Positions 43,508-52,876 of a DNA stretch of 64,000 nt are shown in pieces. The translations under genes were made by a program, and so were the position numbers. The notes under the pieces were generated by a model. The model had not been told where the DNA came from. It worked only from the letters and a program-made list of their open reading frames with translations, and ran no database searches. The first letter of the stretch is position 1, and each line of letters opens with the position of its first letter. Source of the DNA: Balneolaceae bacterium (lineage in GTDB: Bacteria > Bacteroidota > Rhodothermia > Balneolales > Balneolaceae); the NCBI GenBank assembly GCA_017640665.1, contig JAEPQE010000001.1:699262-763261 (forward strand), in the 5' to 3' direction.

Positions 43508-46111
43508 CTAAAAACCCGGAGCAAGCAATACGCTGTTTATGAATAAACGTTCGAGTCCACGCCAGTATAACCGGTAAACGGGCTGTTCTGCAAAAAGGAT
43601 CACATTTCCTCTTCCTACTGATTCATGAATCAGATAGGCATTACCAGGGAAATTTGATCGGTTTTCGTCAAAAACGAAACCACTTACAACTGCATTATCA
43701 TCGAAAGTAGCTACGTTTGCTCCTTCTTTTGATGGAGTAAATATATTTCCGCTGTTTACGTGAACCGGAATTTGTGCGTCATATCCTAGTGAAAGAAAAT
43801 GTTTAGTATCAAGGTTCACCCGAAGTATTGCACCCGGAGTATCATCTACTCTAACTCCACTCAGACCTCTTGAACTGCTTAGGTTCACATCTTCATCGGC
43901 GGCAAAAGTTGCTCCATCTTCAATTCCAATAAACGTACCTCCTGCTCTAACCCATTCTTTCATTCGATTTATTCCTTCCGATCCAATCATAAATTTATAC
44001 CCCGAAGAGGAACCCGGCGGCATAATCACTACGTCATACTCAAACAGATTAGCCCGGTTGAAATCCTGAACCCGTACCGCCGTGAACTCTACTCCATATC
44101 TTTGTTCTAAGGTAAACCATAATGCACCATAACTTCTTCCATTGGTAGGCTCATCCATTAGCACCATTATTTTTGGTTTCTTTAATGCCAATACCGTTCG
44201 GGCTCCCATCAGGATTCCTTCATCTGTCCAGGCTTCATCAATGGCTTCAACATCAACACCTGTTTCGTTTGAAAGCTCCTTTATTCTTTGGTGCAGAGAT
44301 TTCTCATTCCGGTTTACTCTTACTACAACAACACCGCGATCATAGGACTTCCCATTTCTCACAAATGGCTCTGATGCCATCGCAACTTTGAATCCCTCCA
44401 TAATAAGTCTACTCATCAAAGAAGCTGCTGTGTTTGAATTATATGGAAAAATATAGGCATAGTTAGCTTCGGAAAGCTCTTTATTATTTGAACTCTCGCC
44501 CATTTCTACCAAACCATTCGTAATTGATCTTCCTAAAGCATAAGCATCTAAACCATAAGTAAGAGGTAACGACCATGCCGTTACATCATAAAATCCGACT
44601 CGTTTTTTTGGTGCATTCGCACCAACTGAATTATTGTAAGCATGAGCCTCCAACGCTTGCTCCATAAACTCTTCCTGAATACCCACGTTTTGTTCCAGTA
44701 ACACTTTTGCTAAGCGCTTCAATGGTTGTGCCATTGGAATAATCACTGAACCTTCCGGCAAAGTTACTCTCGAGGTGTTTCCATCTAAATAAGACGTTCC
44801 CTCAGCGGTTTGTTCAGATTCTAATTCGAATACCTCTATTTCATGCTCATGAAGTAATTCTACTAAATCATTAGTGTCATTACCGGGCAATATGGCAACT
44901 TGTTTAAGCGGCTCATTACTAACCTCTTCCATTCCTTGTTTAAAGAAATTATAGAAATCCATCAGAATTCCTTCTGCATTCTCAGCAGTTGTTTTAGCGG
45001 TTGCTATACTTGCTACAACATGATGTGCAATTGCGTTTTTGAGAGTAGCGATGGTTCCATCGTTTTTGTAATACTGAAAACCTTTATCTCCACCACCATT
45101 TGTTTCATAAGTCATTCCAATTGCTCCATTGAATGCAGGATATGAATCCCAATAACCCGGATAATGCAAATCATACACTTCACGCGAGGTGTAGGTCCAT
45201 TTGTACTCATCAAAGACGGCTGCATTTCCGCGACCAATAACTTCTGCCCATTTTACTATTGAGTTCGGATAATTGGGATTTACCGGAATCGCGTAGGGTG
45301 CAAAGAAATATTCTTCGGGTTCGCCATGATAATCAACCCAAACTTGTGGACTCCAGTGGCGCATACTATTTGCAACTATCTTTGATTCCTTCTGCGAAAG
45401 TGCAAACCCATCACGATTGCTGTCTATTTTATAGTGCGTATCGCTGGTCGACATCAACCAATCGCCCTGATGTTCTGCTGCAATTCGATCCGGGGTTCCG
45501 TTTGGTCCTACTTTCATTCCTTTCATCCATGCAACATGTCGTTGGTGGGCATCGGGATTATGTGCCGGGTTAATTACAATTATGGAATTCTCCAGAGTAG
45601 CCATTGTTTCTTCATCCATAGCTGCTACGTAGTGATACGCAACTACAATTGCTGCTTCAAAGGCGGCTGATTCTTCCCCATCGTTAGCGTAATTCATCCA
45701 TGAAATAACCGGAGTATTGGCTGCTATTTCCTGCGCCTCTGATTCTGAAGTTTGTCGAGGATCTTTTAAACTATAAACCGCCTCGCGATGAGTTTCCAGG
45801 TTTTCCATATTAGTCGGAGAGCTTATAACAACCAAAATCATGGGTCTTCTCTCCTGAGAGATCCCGATATTAAATACCTTCACTCTTTCAGGAGCTACTT
45901 CCTCAAGTTTTTTCATGTAGTTGAGCATTGGGTAATGCTCCGTCAGATCTTCTCCGATTTCATACCCCAAAAACGAAGAAGGTGTTGGAACTTCGGAATT
46001 ATATTGTGAAGATGGATACATTGGTGAAGTCTGTGAAGACCCCTGGTTGGGATACATCATGCATAGCGAGAGGAAAAGAGTAATGATAGAAGATGTATAT
46101 CGATTAGCCAT
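43508..46111 (-). CDS. secreted M14 (zinc carboxypeptidase-like) protein with altered zinc motif
   Basis: The 867-residue protein has a signal peptide (about 1-26), an M14 fold (about 45-400) and a C-terminal GATase1/ThuA-like domain (about 620-867, with MVLMDEPTNG... and VVIMPPGSSSG). The first zinc motif, normally HGNE, reads DGEE (Asp144, Glu147); the third ligand His is in VDYHGEPEEYFF and a catalytic Glu in GMTYETNGGG. It is either a peptidase with an Asp zinc ligand or an inactive binder. Confidence 0.8.
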   Translation of the reverse strand: MANRYTSSIITLFLSLCMMYPNQGSSQTSPMYPSSQYNSEVPTPSSFLGYEIGEDLTEHYPMLNYMKKLEEVAPERVKVFNIGISQERRPMILVVISSPTNMENLETHREAVYSLKDPRQTSESEAQEIAANTPVISWMNYANDGEESAAFEAAIVVAYHYVAAMDEETMATLENSIIVINPAHNPDAHQRHVAWMKGMKVGPNGTPDRIAAEHQGDWLMSTSDTHYKIDSNRDGFALSQKESKIVANSMRHWSPQVWVDYHGEPEEYFFAPYAIPVNPNYPNSIVKWAEVIGRGNAAVFDEYKWTYTSREVYDLHYPGYWDSYPAFNGAIGMTYETNGGGDKGFQYYKNDGTIATLKNAIAHHVVASIATAKTTAENAEGILMDFYNFFKQGMEEVSNEPLKQVAILPGNDTNDLVELLHEHEIEVFELESEQTAEGTSYLDGNTSRVTLPEGSVIIPMAQPLKRLAKVLLEQNVGIQEEFMEQALEAHAYNNSVGANAPKKRVGFYDVTAWSLPLTYGLDAYALGRSITNGLVEMGESSNNKELSEANYAYIFPYNSNTAASLMSRLIMEGFKVAMASEPFVRNGKSYDRGVVVVRVNRNEKSLHQRIKELSNETGVDVEAIDEAWTDEGILMGARTVLALKKPKIMVLMDEPTNGRSYGALWFTLEQRYGVEFTAVRVQDFNRANLFEYDVVIMPPGSSSGYKFMIGSEGINRMKEWVRAGGTFIGIEDGATFAADEDVNLSSSRGLSGVRVDDTPGAILRVNLDTKHFLSLGYDAQIPVHVNSGNIFTPSKEGANVATFDDNAVVSGFVFDENRSNFPGNAYLIHESVGRGNVILFAEQPVYRLYWRGLERLFINSVLLAPGF

Positions 46112-46176
46112 AGAAAGACTCCATTTGATTAAAACGTCTGGCTAAAGTAACTAAGAGAATCCTCAACTAAAAAAAG

Positions 46177-46614
46177 CTATTTCTCTTTCGACGTGGAGTG
46201 CAACCTGATTGCGTGAAGAGCTATTGCAAAACAAACCAAAGCCCCTGCCCCAAATATCCAGCGAGCTAAGAAAGTGTTCGCAGAATCGCTTAACAAAGGT
46301 ATTCCACCAGAGAGATTTTCAGAAGCTCCAAACAGTGCTATCCATGCTCCAATACCGCCCATTGCCAAAATCAAAACTGCAGCAAACAGGTTGTTCCACT
46401 TTGAGTGCTCACCTAGAAAAATCATTATTCCTGCTATACTGAATACCAGTCCGCATAAGGCTAGTACCCATCTTGGTGCGTTTAATCCATCTTCATCGAT
46501 AGGAATAATATCTGCTGCGGCAAGAATGATGAATAGCCCGGTTCCGAAGAACAGAAGCCCCATCCACAGTCGCTGTTTTGGACTAATTGGTTTATTTGAC
46601 GATGCCCATTTCAA
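46177..46614 (-). CDS. four-helix membrane protein of unknown function
   Basis: The 145-residue protein has four hydrophobic helices (about 16-38, 48-66, 75-93 and 115-137) and a charged C-terminal tail. I recognise no family. The frame starts at TTG 46614, since the nearby ATG at 46609 is out of frame; no strong ribosome site is seen. It lies between two secreted peptidase genes on the same strand but is separated from the upstream one by a terminator. Confidence 0.6.
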   Translation of the reverse strand: MKWASSNKPISPKQRLWMGLLFFGTGLFIILAAADIIPIDEDGLNAPRWVLALCGLVFSIAGIMIFLGEHSKWNNLFAAVLILAMGGIGAWIALFGASENLSGGIPLLSDSANTFLARWIFGAGALVCFAIALHAIRLHSTSKEK

Positions 46615-46631
46615 AATAATCTTCTGAATAA

Positions 46632-46666
46632 AGAAAAAGCCCTCCTGCTATTAGAAAGGCTTTTCT
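46632..46666 (-). terminator. terminator of the S9 peptidase gene
   Basis: AGAAAAAGCCT (46632-46642) pairs with AGGCTTTTCT (46657-46666) with one bulged base. On the minus strand the stem is followed by TTTTTCTTTATT, just after the stop at 46678. Confidence 0.6.
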
Positions 46667-46677
46667 AGTCCGTTGCT

Positions 46678-48702
46678 TTATTGTTCTTTGATCGTCAATT
46701 CTTCGATTTCCAACTCAGCATCGGGCCTGATTTTATCCTCTTTCAGGTATTGATTAAACCAGCGCAACATTCTCAGGTTATAATCAAACTGAGCTGTAGC
46801 CCGACGGTTACCATGTCCTTCACCGGGATATAAAACCAAACGAACCGGAGTTTCGGTGCGAGTTTTAATATGACGATAGAGTTCAAAAGATTGGCCCGGA
46901 TCAACACGGGTATCTTCTTTACCATGCATAATCAGAAGAGGTGTTTTTGCATTATCTACATGATAAATCGGGCTACGCTCCAAATAATCCTGGTAGTTGT
47001 CCCAAATGCGTTTTCGCGCATGTACATGATAGAGTTCTTCCGGAATATCACTGGTTCCCCATTTAGATATGTTATTACTGATCCCCACGAACATCACTCC
47101 AGCCGCAAAACGATGGCTGTATTTAGTGCTCATCCACGCAGTAGCATAACCTCCGTAAGAGCCTCCGGTCACCCCCACTTTGTCTTCATCCGCAATCCCA
47201 AGTTCTATAAGGTGATCTACACCTTCAACAATATCATCAAACTCTGCGCCGGCAAGATCGCCTTGACTGCTCATTGCGAATTCTAAACCTCGTCCCGTAC
47301 TTCCACGATAGTTTGGATAAAAAACAGCGAATCCTTCTCCTGCTGCTACCTGACCCGACATCGAATATGAAGTTAACCAGCCGTTGTCATAATGCGCTTC
47401 GGGTCCACCATGTATCACATTAATCAACGGATACCGCGTTCCTTCTTCATAATCCAACGGGTAAATCAATAAGCCCTGAATGTCTACCCCATCTTTGGTG
47501 GTGTAGGTAACCACTTCCTGCTTCCCGAGCTCAACTTCATCTAACCATGAATTGCTGTTTGTAACACGCATCGGTTCACTTTCCCCTGACTTCAACAGAT
47601 ATACTTCATCAGGATGCATAGGTGTGTTTGTATCAAAAACCACATCACCATTTGAGGACTTAGCGTAAGCTTTCAGGTTCACTCCATCCACCGAAGCAAT
47701 TACATTCATTTCCTCACTTTTGATATTCAATGATCCAAACTCTGACCAGACTCCTTTACTTGCCAAATAGTTCAGGCTTTCGTTGTCGATCCAGGAAACC
47801 TGATCAAATTTACCTTCGAAGTCTTCCAGAATAATCGTGGTTTTGCCGGTTTCCACATCCGCAATTTTAATTCGGCCATCAATAGGATCGTTGATGGTAG
47901 CCGCTGCAACCATCGCAAGATGTTTACTATCCGGACTCCAAACATATCCACCAAGTTTTCCAACGTGATCCACTTCAGCAAGAACTTCTCTGGTTTCATG
48001 GTCGATGATTAGCACTTGTTGTTTCATAAAAGAATCATCTACTAAAGAAGTTGGAGCTACAGAGATAGCTAGTTTTGATCGATCCGGACTCCAGCTAGTT
48101 GCGGAAATGGTTCCTTCTACCGGAATACGGTGAGGCATATGCCCTTCCTGTGATACATTCTGCATGTATGCCCAGGTTTCACCTAATCCCTCTTCGTATA
48201 CTTCCGGTTGATAAGGAAGTGGGGATTCTGTTTCAGGCTCTGGTCTAGGCGCTCTGAAAACGATATGATCTCCATCCGAAGCCCATTCATAGCCTGAGAT
48301 ATTTTCATCGAAGGAAAAAAGCTTCGTTCTTTCGTTGGTATCAAAATTCCATTCGTATAATGATCGGGTTTCATCTCCATCCTTTTTAGCCAGATAGGTA
48401 AAGCTGTTATTTCCCGGACGGAAGGTAACTCCTCCGAAACTCATATCAGTGATTAGCGCCTGTGATTCACCACTCGCTTTATTCAGCATATACAGGTGAG
48501 AACTTGCGAGAGCGTTTTCCTTAAAAGGATCTGCCGGTACCGAAAGAGTATACAAAACCGTAGATCCGTCTTCAGAAATATAAACAGATCCCACACTTTG
48601 AATTTTCGATAACTGAATTGGAGTTAATCCATTTTGAGCGTTTGTCGCTACCATAAAGAGCAGAGCCATAGCAACGCCCAATAAAGCACGTAGTTTCTTC
48701 AT
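46678..48702 (-). CDS. secreted S9 family peptidase (prolyl oligopeptidase/acylaminoacyl type)
   Basis: I choose ATG 48702 (674 residues, MKKLRALL...), which starts the signal peptide cleanly; a TTG at 48711 is in frame. After cleavage at TNA-Q comes a seven-bladed WD/TolB-like propeller (ATSWSPDRSKLAI, GYVWSPDSKHLAM) and a C-terminal alpha/beta hydrolase with the nucleophile in GVTGGSYGGYATAW, Asp in GKEDTRVD and His in GEGHGNRR. It should cleave peptides in the periplasm. It is one of two S9 genes here. Confidence 0.92.
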   Translation of the reverse strand: MKKLRALLGVAMALLFMVATNAQNGLTPIQLSKIQSVGSVYISEDGSTVLYTLSVPADPFKENALASSHLYMLNKASGESQALITDMSFGGVTFRPGNNSFTYLAKKDGDETRSLYEWNFDTNERTKLFSFDENISGYEWASDGDHIVFRAPRPEPETESPLPYQPEVYEEGLGETWAYMQNVSQEGHMPHRIPVEGTISATSWSPDRSKLAISVAPTSLVDDSFMKQQVLIIDHETREVLAEVDHVGKLGGYVWSPDSKHLAMVAAATINDPIDGRIKIADVETGKTTIILEDFEGKFDQVSWIDNESLNYLASKGVWSEFGSLNIKSEEMNVIASVDGVNLKAYAKSSNGDVVFDTNTPMHPDEVYLLKSGESEPMRVTNSNSWLDEVELGKQEVVTYTTKDGVDIQGLLIYPLDYEEGTRYPLINVIHGGPEAHYDNGWLTSYSMSGQVAAGEGFAVFYPNYRGSTGRGLEFAMSSQGDLAGAEFDDIVEGVDHLIELGIADEDKVGVTGGSYGGYATAWMSTKYSHRFAAGVMFVGISNNISKWGTSDIPEELYHVHARKRIWDNYQDYLERSPIYHVDNAKTPLLIMHGKEDTRVDPGQSFELYRHIKTRTETPVRLVLYPGEGHGNRRATAQFDYNLRMLRWFNQYLKEDKIRPDAELEIEELTIKEQ

Positions 48703-48800
48703 AATTCCCAAATTTTTTATTTGATGTTTCAGTTGTTCTGATCCAGATTTAAACGTATCAAATTTTTATGAAATTATTTTGAAGAGGGGGTACAAGTTTT

Positions 48801-48900
48801 GAACCACGGATTTATGGGATTAAGGGGATGGCACGGACTTGGTACTATACTTAGATTCTAAAATCCGTGTTAATCTGGAAATCAGGTTAATCAGCGTTTC
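48801..48900. repeat. CCACGGATTT-type intergenic repeat
   Basis: CCACGGATTT (48804-48813) and AAATCCGTG (48861-48869) form inverted arms. A TTAATCTGGAAATCAGG stretch with its own short dyad follows. The style matches dispersed non-coding repeats of Bacteroidetes. It overlaps the DUF6090 start remnant. Confidence 0.5.
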
Positions 48901-48930
48901 AAAAACGATATTTCGGAAGAATCTTAACAC
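48820..48930 (-). pseudogene. decayed DUF6090 gene start running into a repeat
   Basis: A GTG with AAGGGG eight bases upstream opens VLRFFRNIVF, matching the MIRFFRTIRQ and MLRFFRQIRK starts of the two intact DUF6090 proteins. After about ten codons similarity stops and the frame runs through the CCACGGATTT repeat to a stop (36 codons). It directly follows the S9 stop at 48959. Confidence 0.5.
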
Positions 48931-48958
48931 AATTAGTTCCCCTTAAAAAATTGCCGTT

Positions 48959-51004
48959 TCACTTTCCCGTCTTTTCAAACCAAGCCAGAATATGTTCTAT
49001 TTTGGTGATTAACTGACTTGGTCGATTTGCTATAAAGTGCCAGGATCCGGGAATTTCCACTAAAGCCGTTTCTATTTCTCTGATTTTTAATGCCCCGTAT
49101 AATTGTTTTGCCTCGGACAAAGGAGTACGCATATCTGCCGTGCCTACCATCACAAGCGTTGGCGTCTCGATATTGCCAACGAGTGATATAGGAGAATACT
49201 TCCAGTAGGTTTCAAACTCTTCCCAAGGTTGACCTGGAAGGCGATATTCTGCATATCCATAATAGTTATCGGCAACCAGGGTTTTACTAATCCAGTTCAT
49301 AACCGGCTTAACTACCGCAGCAGATTCAAACCGATTGTTTTTACCTATAATCCAAGCTGTCAAAATTCCGCCTGCACTTCCTCCTGTAACAAATAAGCTA
49401 TCTTCAGATGTTATCCCTTGTTCAATTAAACCATCAACTCCATCCATAACATCGTGGTAGTCATCGCCCGGATAATCGTGGTACAGCAGGTTTCCGAATT
49501 CTTCTCCATAGCTGGTACTGCCGCGCATATTTGGATAAAAGACTACATATCCGGCGGATGCCATTAGCTGTAGTTCTGGTGTGAACCTAGGGCCGTAGTT
49601 TGAAATCGGGCCACCGTGAATTTCTACAAGTAAAGGATAACTTCGGCTTTCATCATAATTTGGCGGATAAATCAACCAGCCCTGTAAATCAATTCCGTCA
49701 ACCGAGGAAGTGTATCGGTAATCTTCAACTCTACCGAGAGTCCGGTTTCCAAGCAGAGCTTCATTCAAAGAGGTTATTAGTTGAGTATCTCTGTTATTTC
49801 TTTTTACTGCTAATTCCGCAGGGTGCTCAGGTGAGGTTAAGTTCATTGCGATATCGCCATTGTCAGATACAGAGTATGAACCACCACCATAAGGACGTCC
49901 TATCGCGGTACCTCCAAGATTTTCTGCAAGCACATTAACATTCCCTCGTAAATCGGTTTCAGCTAGTTTGGTGATTCCTTCATCATCATACATAAAGTAT
50001 AAGCCTCTCCCATTAGCTTTCCATGTAAGGGAAGAAGGACTTCTATCCAAACCTGTTTCTACCATTCTTTTGTTTGATCCGTCTGCATTCATCAGGTAGA
50101 TATGCCGTACCTGATAGGTCTGTATTTTGTCATCATATCCGAGGTATGCAATGGTTTCTCCATCCGGTGAAATTGCGGGTCCACTATCCGGGCCAAAACG
50201 GTCCGTTAATGCTGTGATGGTCCGGTTATTTAACTCGACAGAATAAACTTCAGAGTTTCGATACCCTGCTACTTTCTCATGATCTTCATTCCGATTTGCA
50301 GAGAAGTAGATACGATCGCCCTCAGGTGACCAAACCGGACTTCCATGATCAAAATCTCCATGAGTTAATTGTTGAACTGCTCCGCCATCTGCGGGTGCCA
50401 CAAAAATATGTCGATAACCCGGAGAAATATAACCTGATCCATCTTGCTCATAGTTTAATCGTGTGGTTACCCGGGGAGCAGGAGCCCATTCAGCTCCTTT
50501 GGGTTTCTTTGGCGATTTCACTAAAACGGGATTGCTCTCTTCAACTTTCATGGTAAATGCCAGATGCTGTCCATCCGGTGACCATGCTAATCCACCAGGA
50601 CTGTTTTCTAATTGAGTAATACGAGCCGTTACTCCGCTTTCCAACCAATAGATAAAAATCTCGCTGCCATGTCCTTCTTCTGAACTTGTAAAAGCAATCC
50701 GATCACCGCTGGGAGACCATATTGCACTTCCTTCTCCTCCTGTCCTGCTTGTTAATTTACGGTGACCTGATCCATCACTATTAATAATCCACAAAGATGA
50801 GGTTCTGCGATCGGTCATTTTGTTGAACCCCCTGCGACTAAATACCACATGATTTCCATCGGGTGAGATTTGTGGATTATCAACCCATTGCAGCTCAAAT
50901 ACATCCATAGCACTAAACGAAGGGCTGTCTTGCGCATGTGCAATTGGGTTGGCCATTACAAAAATGACCACTAAAGCCAAAAGGTTATTTAAATAAGATC
51001 TCAT
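48959..51004 (-). CDS. secreted S9 family peptidase
   Basis: I choose ATG 51004 (681 residues, MRSYLNNLLALVVIFVMANPIAHA-Q), which starts at the signal peptide; an ATG at 51076 would add 24 polar residues. A TolB-like propeller (WSPSGDRIAFTSSEEG, WSPDGQHLAFTMK, WSPEGDRIYFSANR) precedes the hydrolase domain. The nucleophile is in VTGGSAGGILTAW, so Ala replaces the usual Tyr after Ser; Asp lies in GTADMRTP and His in PGSWHFIA. It is more divergent than the neighbouring S9 but still has a full triad. Confidence 0.9.
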   Translation of the reverse strand: MRSYLNNLLALVVIFVMANPIAHAQDSPSFSAMDVFELQWVDNPQISPDGNHVVFSRRGFNKMTDRRTSSLWIINSDGSGHRKLTSRTGGEGSAIWSPSGDRIAFTSSEEGHGSEIFIYWLESGVTARITQLENSPGGLAWSPDGQHLAFTMKVEESNPVLVKSPKKPKGAEWAPAPRVTTRLNYEQDGSGYISPGYRHIFVAPADGGAVQQLTHGDFDHGSPVWSPEGDRIYFSANRNEDHEKVAGYRNSEVYSVELNNRTITALTDRFGPDSGPAISPDGETIAYLGYDDKIQTYQVRHIYLMNADGSNKRMVETGLDRSPSSLTWKANGRGLYFMYDDEGITKLAETDLRGNVNVLAENLGGTAIGRPYGGGSYSVSDNGDIAMNLTSPEHPAELAVKRNNRDTQLITSLNEALLGNRTLGRVEDYRYTSSVDGIDLQGWLIYPPNYDESRSYPLLVEIHGGPISNYGPRFTPELQLMASAGYVVFYPNMRGSTSYGEEFGNLLYHDYPGDDYHDVMDGVDGLIEQGITSEDSLFVTGGSAGGILTAWIIGKNNRFESAAVVKPVMNWISKTLVADNYYGYAEYRLPGQPWEEFETYWKYSPISLVGNIETPTLVMVGTADMRTPLSEAKQLYGALKIREIETALVEIPGSWHFIANRPSQLITKIEHILAWFEKTGK

Positions 51005-51222
51005 GATGTTATATGATTGATTAGTAGTAGTTTTTAATATTTCATGGAACATAGCTTGTTGTATCCAGTTCTCCAATCCCAGGTTGAATTTTAATACGAG
51101 GCTCCCCGAATCTATTCTTGTTTCAACATTCCAAGTGATCGATTATAAATTCACTCCTTTTTAAATGATATGTATGGATTTACCATGAGTAATTCAGTCT
51201 TTTTTGTCCCAAGAATCCAGGT

Positions 51223-51987
51223 CTATACTACTTCCTGCGAGAGTAATTCTATTGTTGATTCTAAATACTCTTTAAGAGGTAGAAGATATTTATACTCGAA
51301 ATACACTGATGTGCCAATAAAGAGAAGTAAATCGTTTTCAAATTGAGAAGATGTAAGCAATGCTTTATTTGAGGATGGGAAAGAACTGTTTTGTAATTGA
51401 TACCATGTTTCTGTTTCCCTGCTATAATCCAGAATTTTCCTGAAGTTTCCATCTTTTCTCAGATGATCGTATGCAGCCATTCTAAACAAAAAAACATTTT
51501 CCTCATGGACTTTAAGTTCTTCAATTCTTGCTTCCCAGGAAGCTACAGCTTTTTTTAGCTCACGATTTTGAATAATGCTTAAACCTCCCGAGTTAATAGC
51601 TTCATTTAGTACACCCGAACTTGGCCGGAAAATAGCATCCACTCTGAATGTTTTATCCCAAAGATTTGAAATCTCTTTTTCTGAAAGCTTAACCTCGTCA
51701 GGTGAAAGTACAGACGCGAATTCATTGGCTCCTTCGATGTTTGCTTTATTAATTCTAATCACCTCCTGAAGTGCAATGAGGTTTTGCTCAAACTCCTCTT
51801 GCAAGGATGTTAGAAGTAGATATTCCTGATTCCTGGTCATTCTGTTTTCATTCCAGTTGTTAATCTGCAGTGCTATTAAAATTCCAACTACCACAAGGAA
51901 TATTTCACCCATCGCATACCAGAAGTATTTGCGGATATTTCCATTTTCGATGAGTTTCTGGCGGATAGTTCGGAAGAATCTTATCAT
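51223..51987 (-). CDS. DUF6090 family membrane protein (copy A)
   Basis: The 254-residue protein begins with the conserved amphipathic MIRFFRTIRQKL and one membrane helix (about 24-43, MGEIFLVVVGILIALQINNW). A helical periplasmic or cytosolic domain follows, with SGVLNEAINSGGLSIIQNRELK, the hallmark of DUF6090. No function is known. Its ATG overlaps the stop of a 45-codon ORF (ATGA), so it is translationally coupled to the DUF6090 copy B operon upstream. Confidence 0.85.
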   Translation of the reverse strand: MIRFFRTIRQKLIENGNIRKYFWYAMGEIFLVVVGILIALQINNWNENRMTRNQEYLLLTSLQEEFEQNLIALQEVIRINKANIEGANEFASVLSPDEVKLSEKEISNLWDKTFRVDAIFRPSSGVLNEAINSGGLSIIQNRELKKAVASWEARIEELKVHEENVFLFRMAAYDHLRKDGNFRKILDYSRETETWYQLQNSSFPSSNKALLTSSQFENDLLLFIGTSVYFEYKYLLPLKEYLESTIELLSQEVV

Positions 51988-52121
51988 ATCTTTCCTAGTC
52001 TTAAGTCAACCCCACTCAAAAGCAAGCTATCTGGATACATGGGAATTGCTTGTAATATAGATCTAGATTCCTGCCTTCGCAGGAATGACTGAGATAAGGT
52101 ATTTCGGAAGAAGCGGAGCAT
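51984..52121 (-). CDS. 45-codon ORF bridging the two DUF6090 genes
   Basis: The ATG at 52121 shares a base with the upstream stop (TAATG), and its TGA overlaps the downstream ATG (ATGA), so both ends are set for translational coupling. It begins MLRFFRNTLS, a DUF6090 N-terminus, then reads through a GTCAT-type hairpin (SQSFLRRQESR) to the end. It is probably a DUF6090 gene destroyed by a repeat but kept in frame as a translational bridge. Whether the peptide does anything is unknown. Confidence 0.45.
   Translation of the reverse strand: MLRFFRNTLSQSFLRRQESRSILQAIPMYPDSLLLSGVDLRLGKI
52067..52086. repeat. hairpin of the CCTGC-GAAR-GCAGG class
   Basis: ATTCCTGC-CTTC-GCAGGAAT, a perfect 8-bp stem (52067-52074 and 52079-52086). 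On the minus strand the loop is GAAG. It is the same repeat as at 30145-30158, with matching AGTCAT and AATCT flanks. Confidence 0.75.
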
Positions 52122-52876
52122 TAAAAACTCTCTAAATTAGCATCTATTTCCACAATTAAACTTTCTATCCGTCTCTTGTTACCTTGGTTTGATAACTGCT
52201 GAAATAATTTCAACATTGAAGCTACTGTTTCGACCTGAAAACGAAAGTCGGAATCTGTTCTTAATACTTCATAGTCTAAAGGTTTCGAATACCCAAAGGA
52301 AAAACTTCCATTATTAAATCCAATTCCTTTATTCATACTTTTAAAGAAAAAGCTGCCATTCTGATTAATCAGCGTTTCTGTTCGTGCATTTATAAATGAT
52401 TCAAACTCTCTATGGAAGTCGAGCCGGCCTTCATACAAATTGATAATATCGTTTCTTAGTTCTTCATCTGAAATGATGTTAATTCCCTCTGATTTCATCG
52501 ATTCGTAGCCGCCAGCATTAATAAGCCAAACTGACCAAACGAATATTTTACTAATATGGGTACCGATTGAATCATCATATGGTTTTTGGCTGCCCATATG
52601 TTCGATTAGAATCTGAGCAGATTGCATTGATTGATCGATCATTGACATATTAAACTCTAAATCTGTTAAACCACCGGAAAGATCTTCTTTTACTTGTTGT
52701 AAGATATACTGCTCGATGTTGCGTTCTTTCCGTTCTTCATTCCAATTATTCACCTGTAAAGCAAGTAGTATTCCAATCATTACCAATGCTATTTCACCAA
52801 TTGCATAAAGTAGGTAGGTTCGAACTTTATTCTGTCCCATAAGTTTTTTTCGAATTTGACGGAAGAAGCGAAGCAT
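52121..52876 (-). CDS. DUF6090 family membrane protein (copy B)
   Basis: The 251-residue paralogue of copy A begins MLRFFRQIRKKLMG. One membrane helix (about 23-43, IGEIALVMIGILLALQVNNW) and the DUF6090 segment NAGGYESMKSEGINIISDEELR follow. The ATG follows the stop of the VOC lipoprotein gene with no base between (TAGATG), so the genes are one translational unit. Function unknown; repeated copies in one operon suggest homo- or hetero-oligomers. Confidence 0.85.
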   Translation of the reverse strand: MLRFFRQIRKKLMGQNKVRTYLLYAIGEIALVMIGILLALQVNNWNEERKERNIEQYILQQVKEDLSGGLTDLEFNMSMIDQSMQSAQILIEHMGSQKPYDDSIGTHISKIFVWSVWLINAGGYESMKSEGINIISDEELRNDIINLYEGRLDFHREFESFINARTETLINQNGSFFFKSMNKGIGFNNGSFSFGYSKPLDYEVLRTDSDFRFQVETVASMLKLFQQLSNQGNKRRIESLIVEIDANLESF

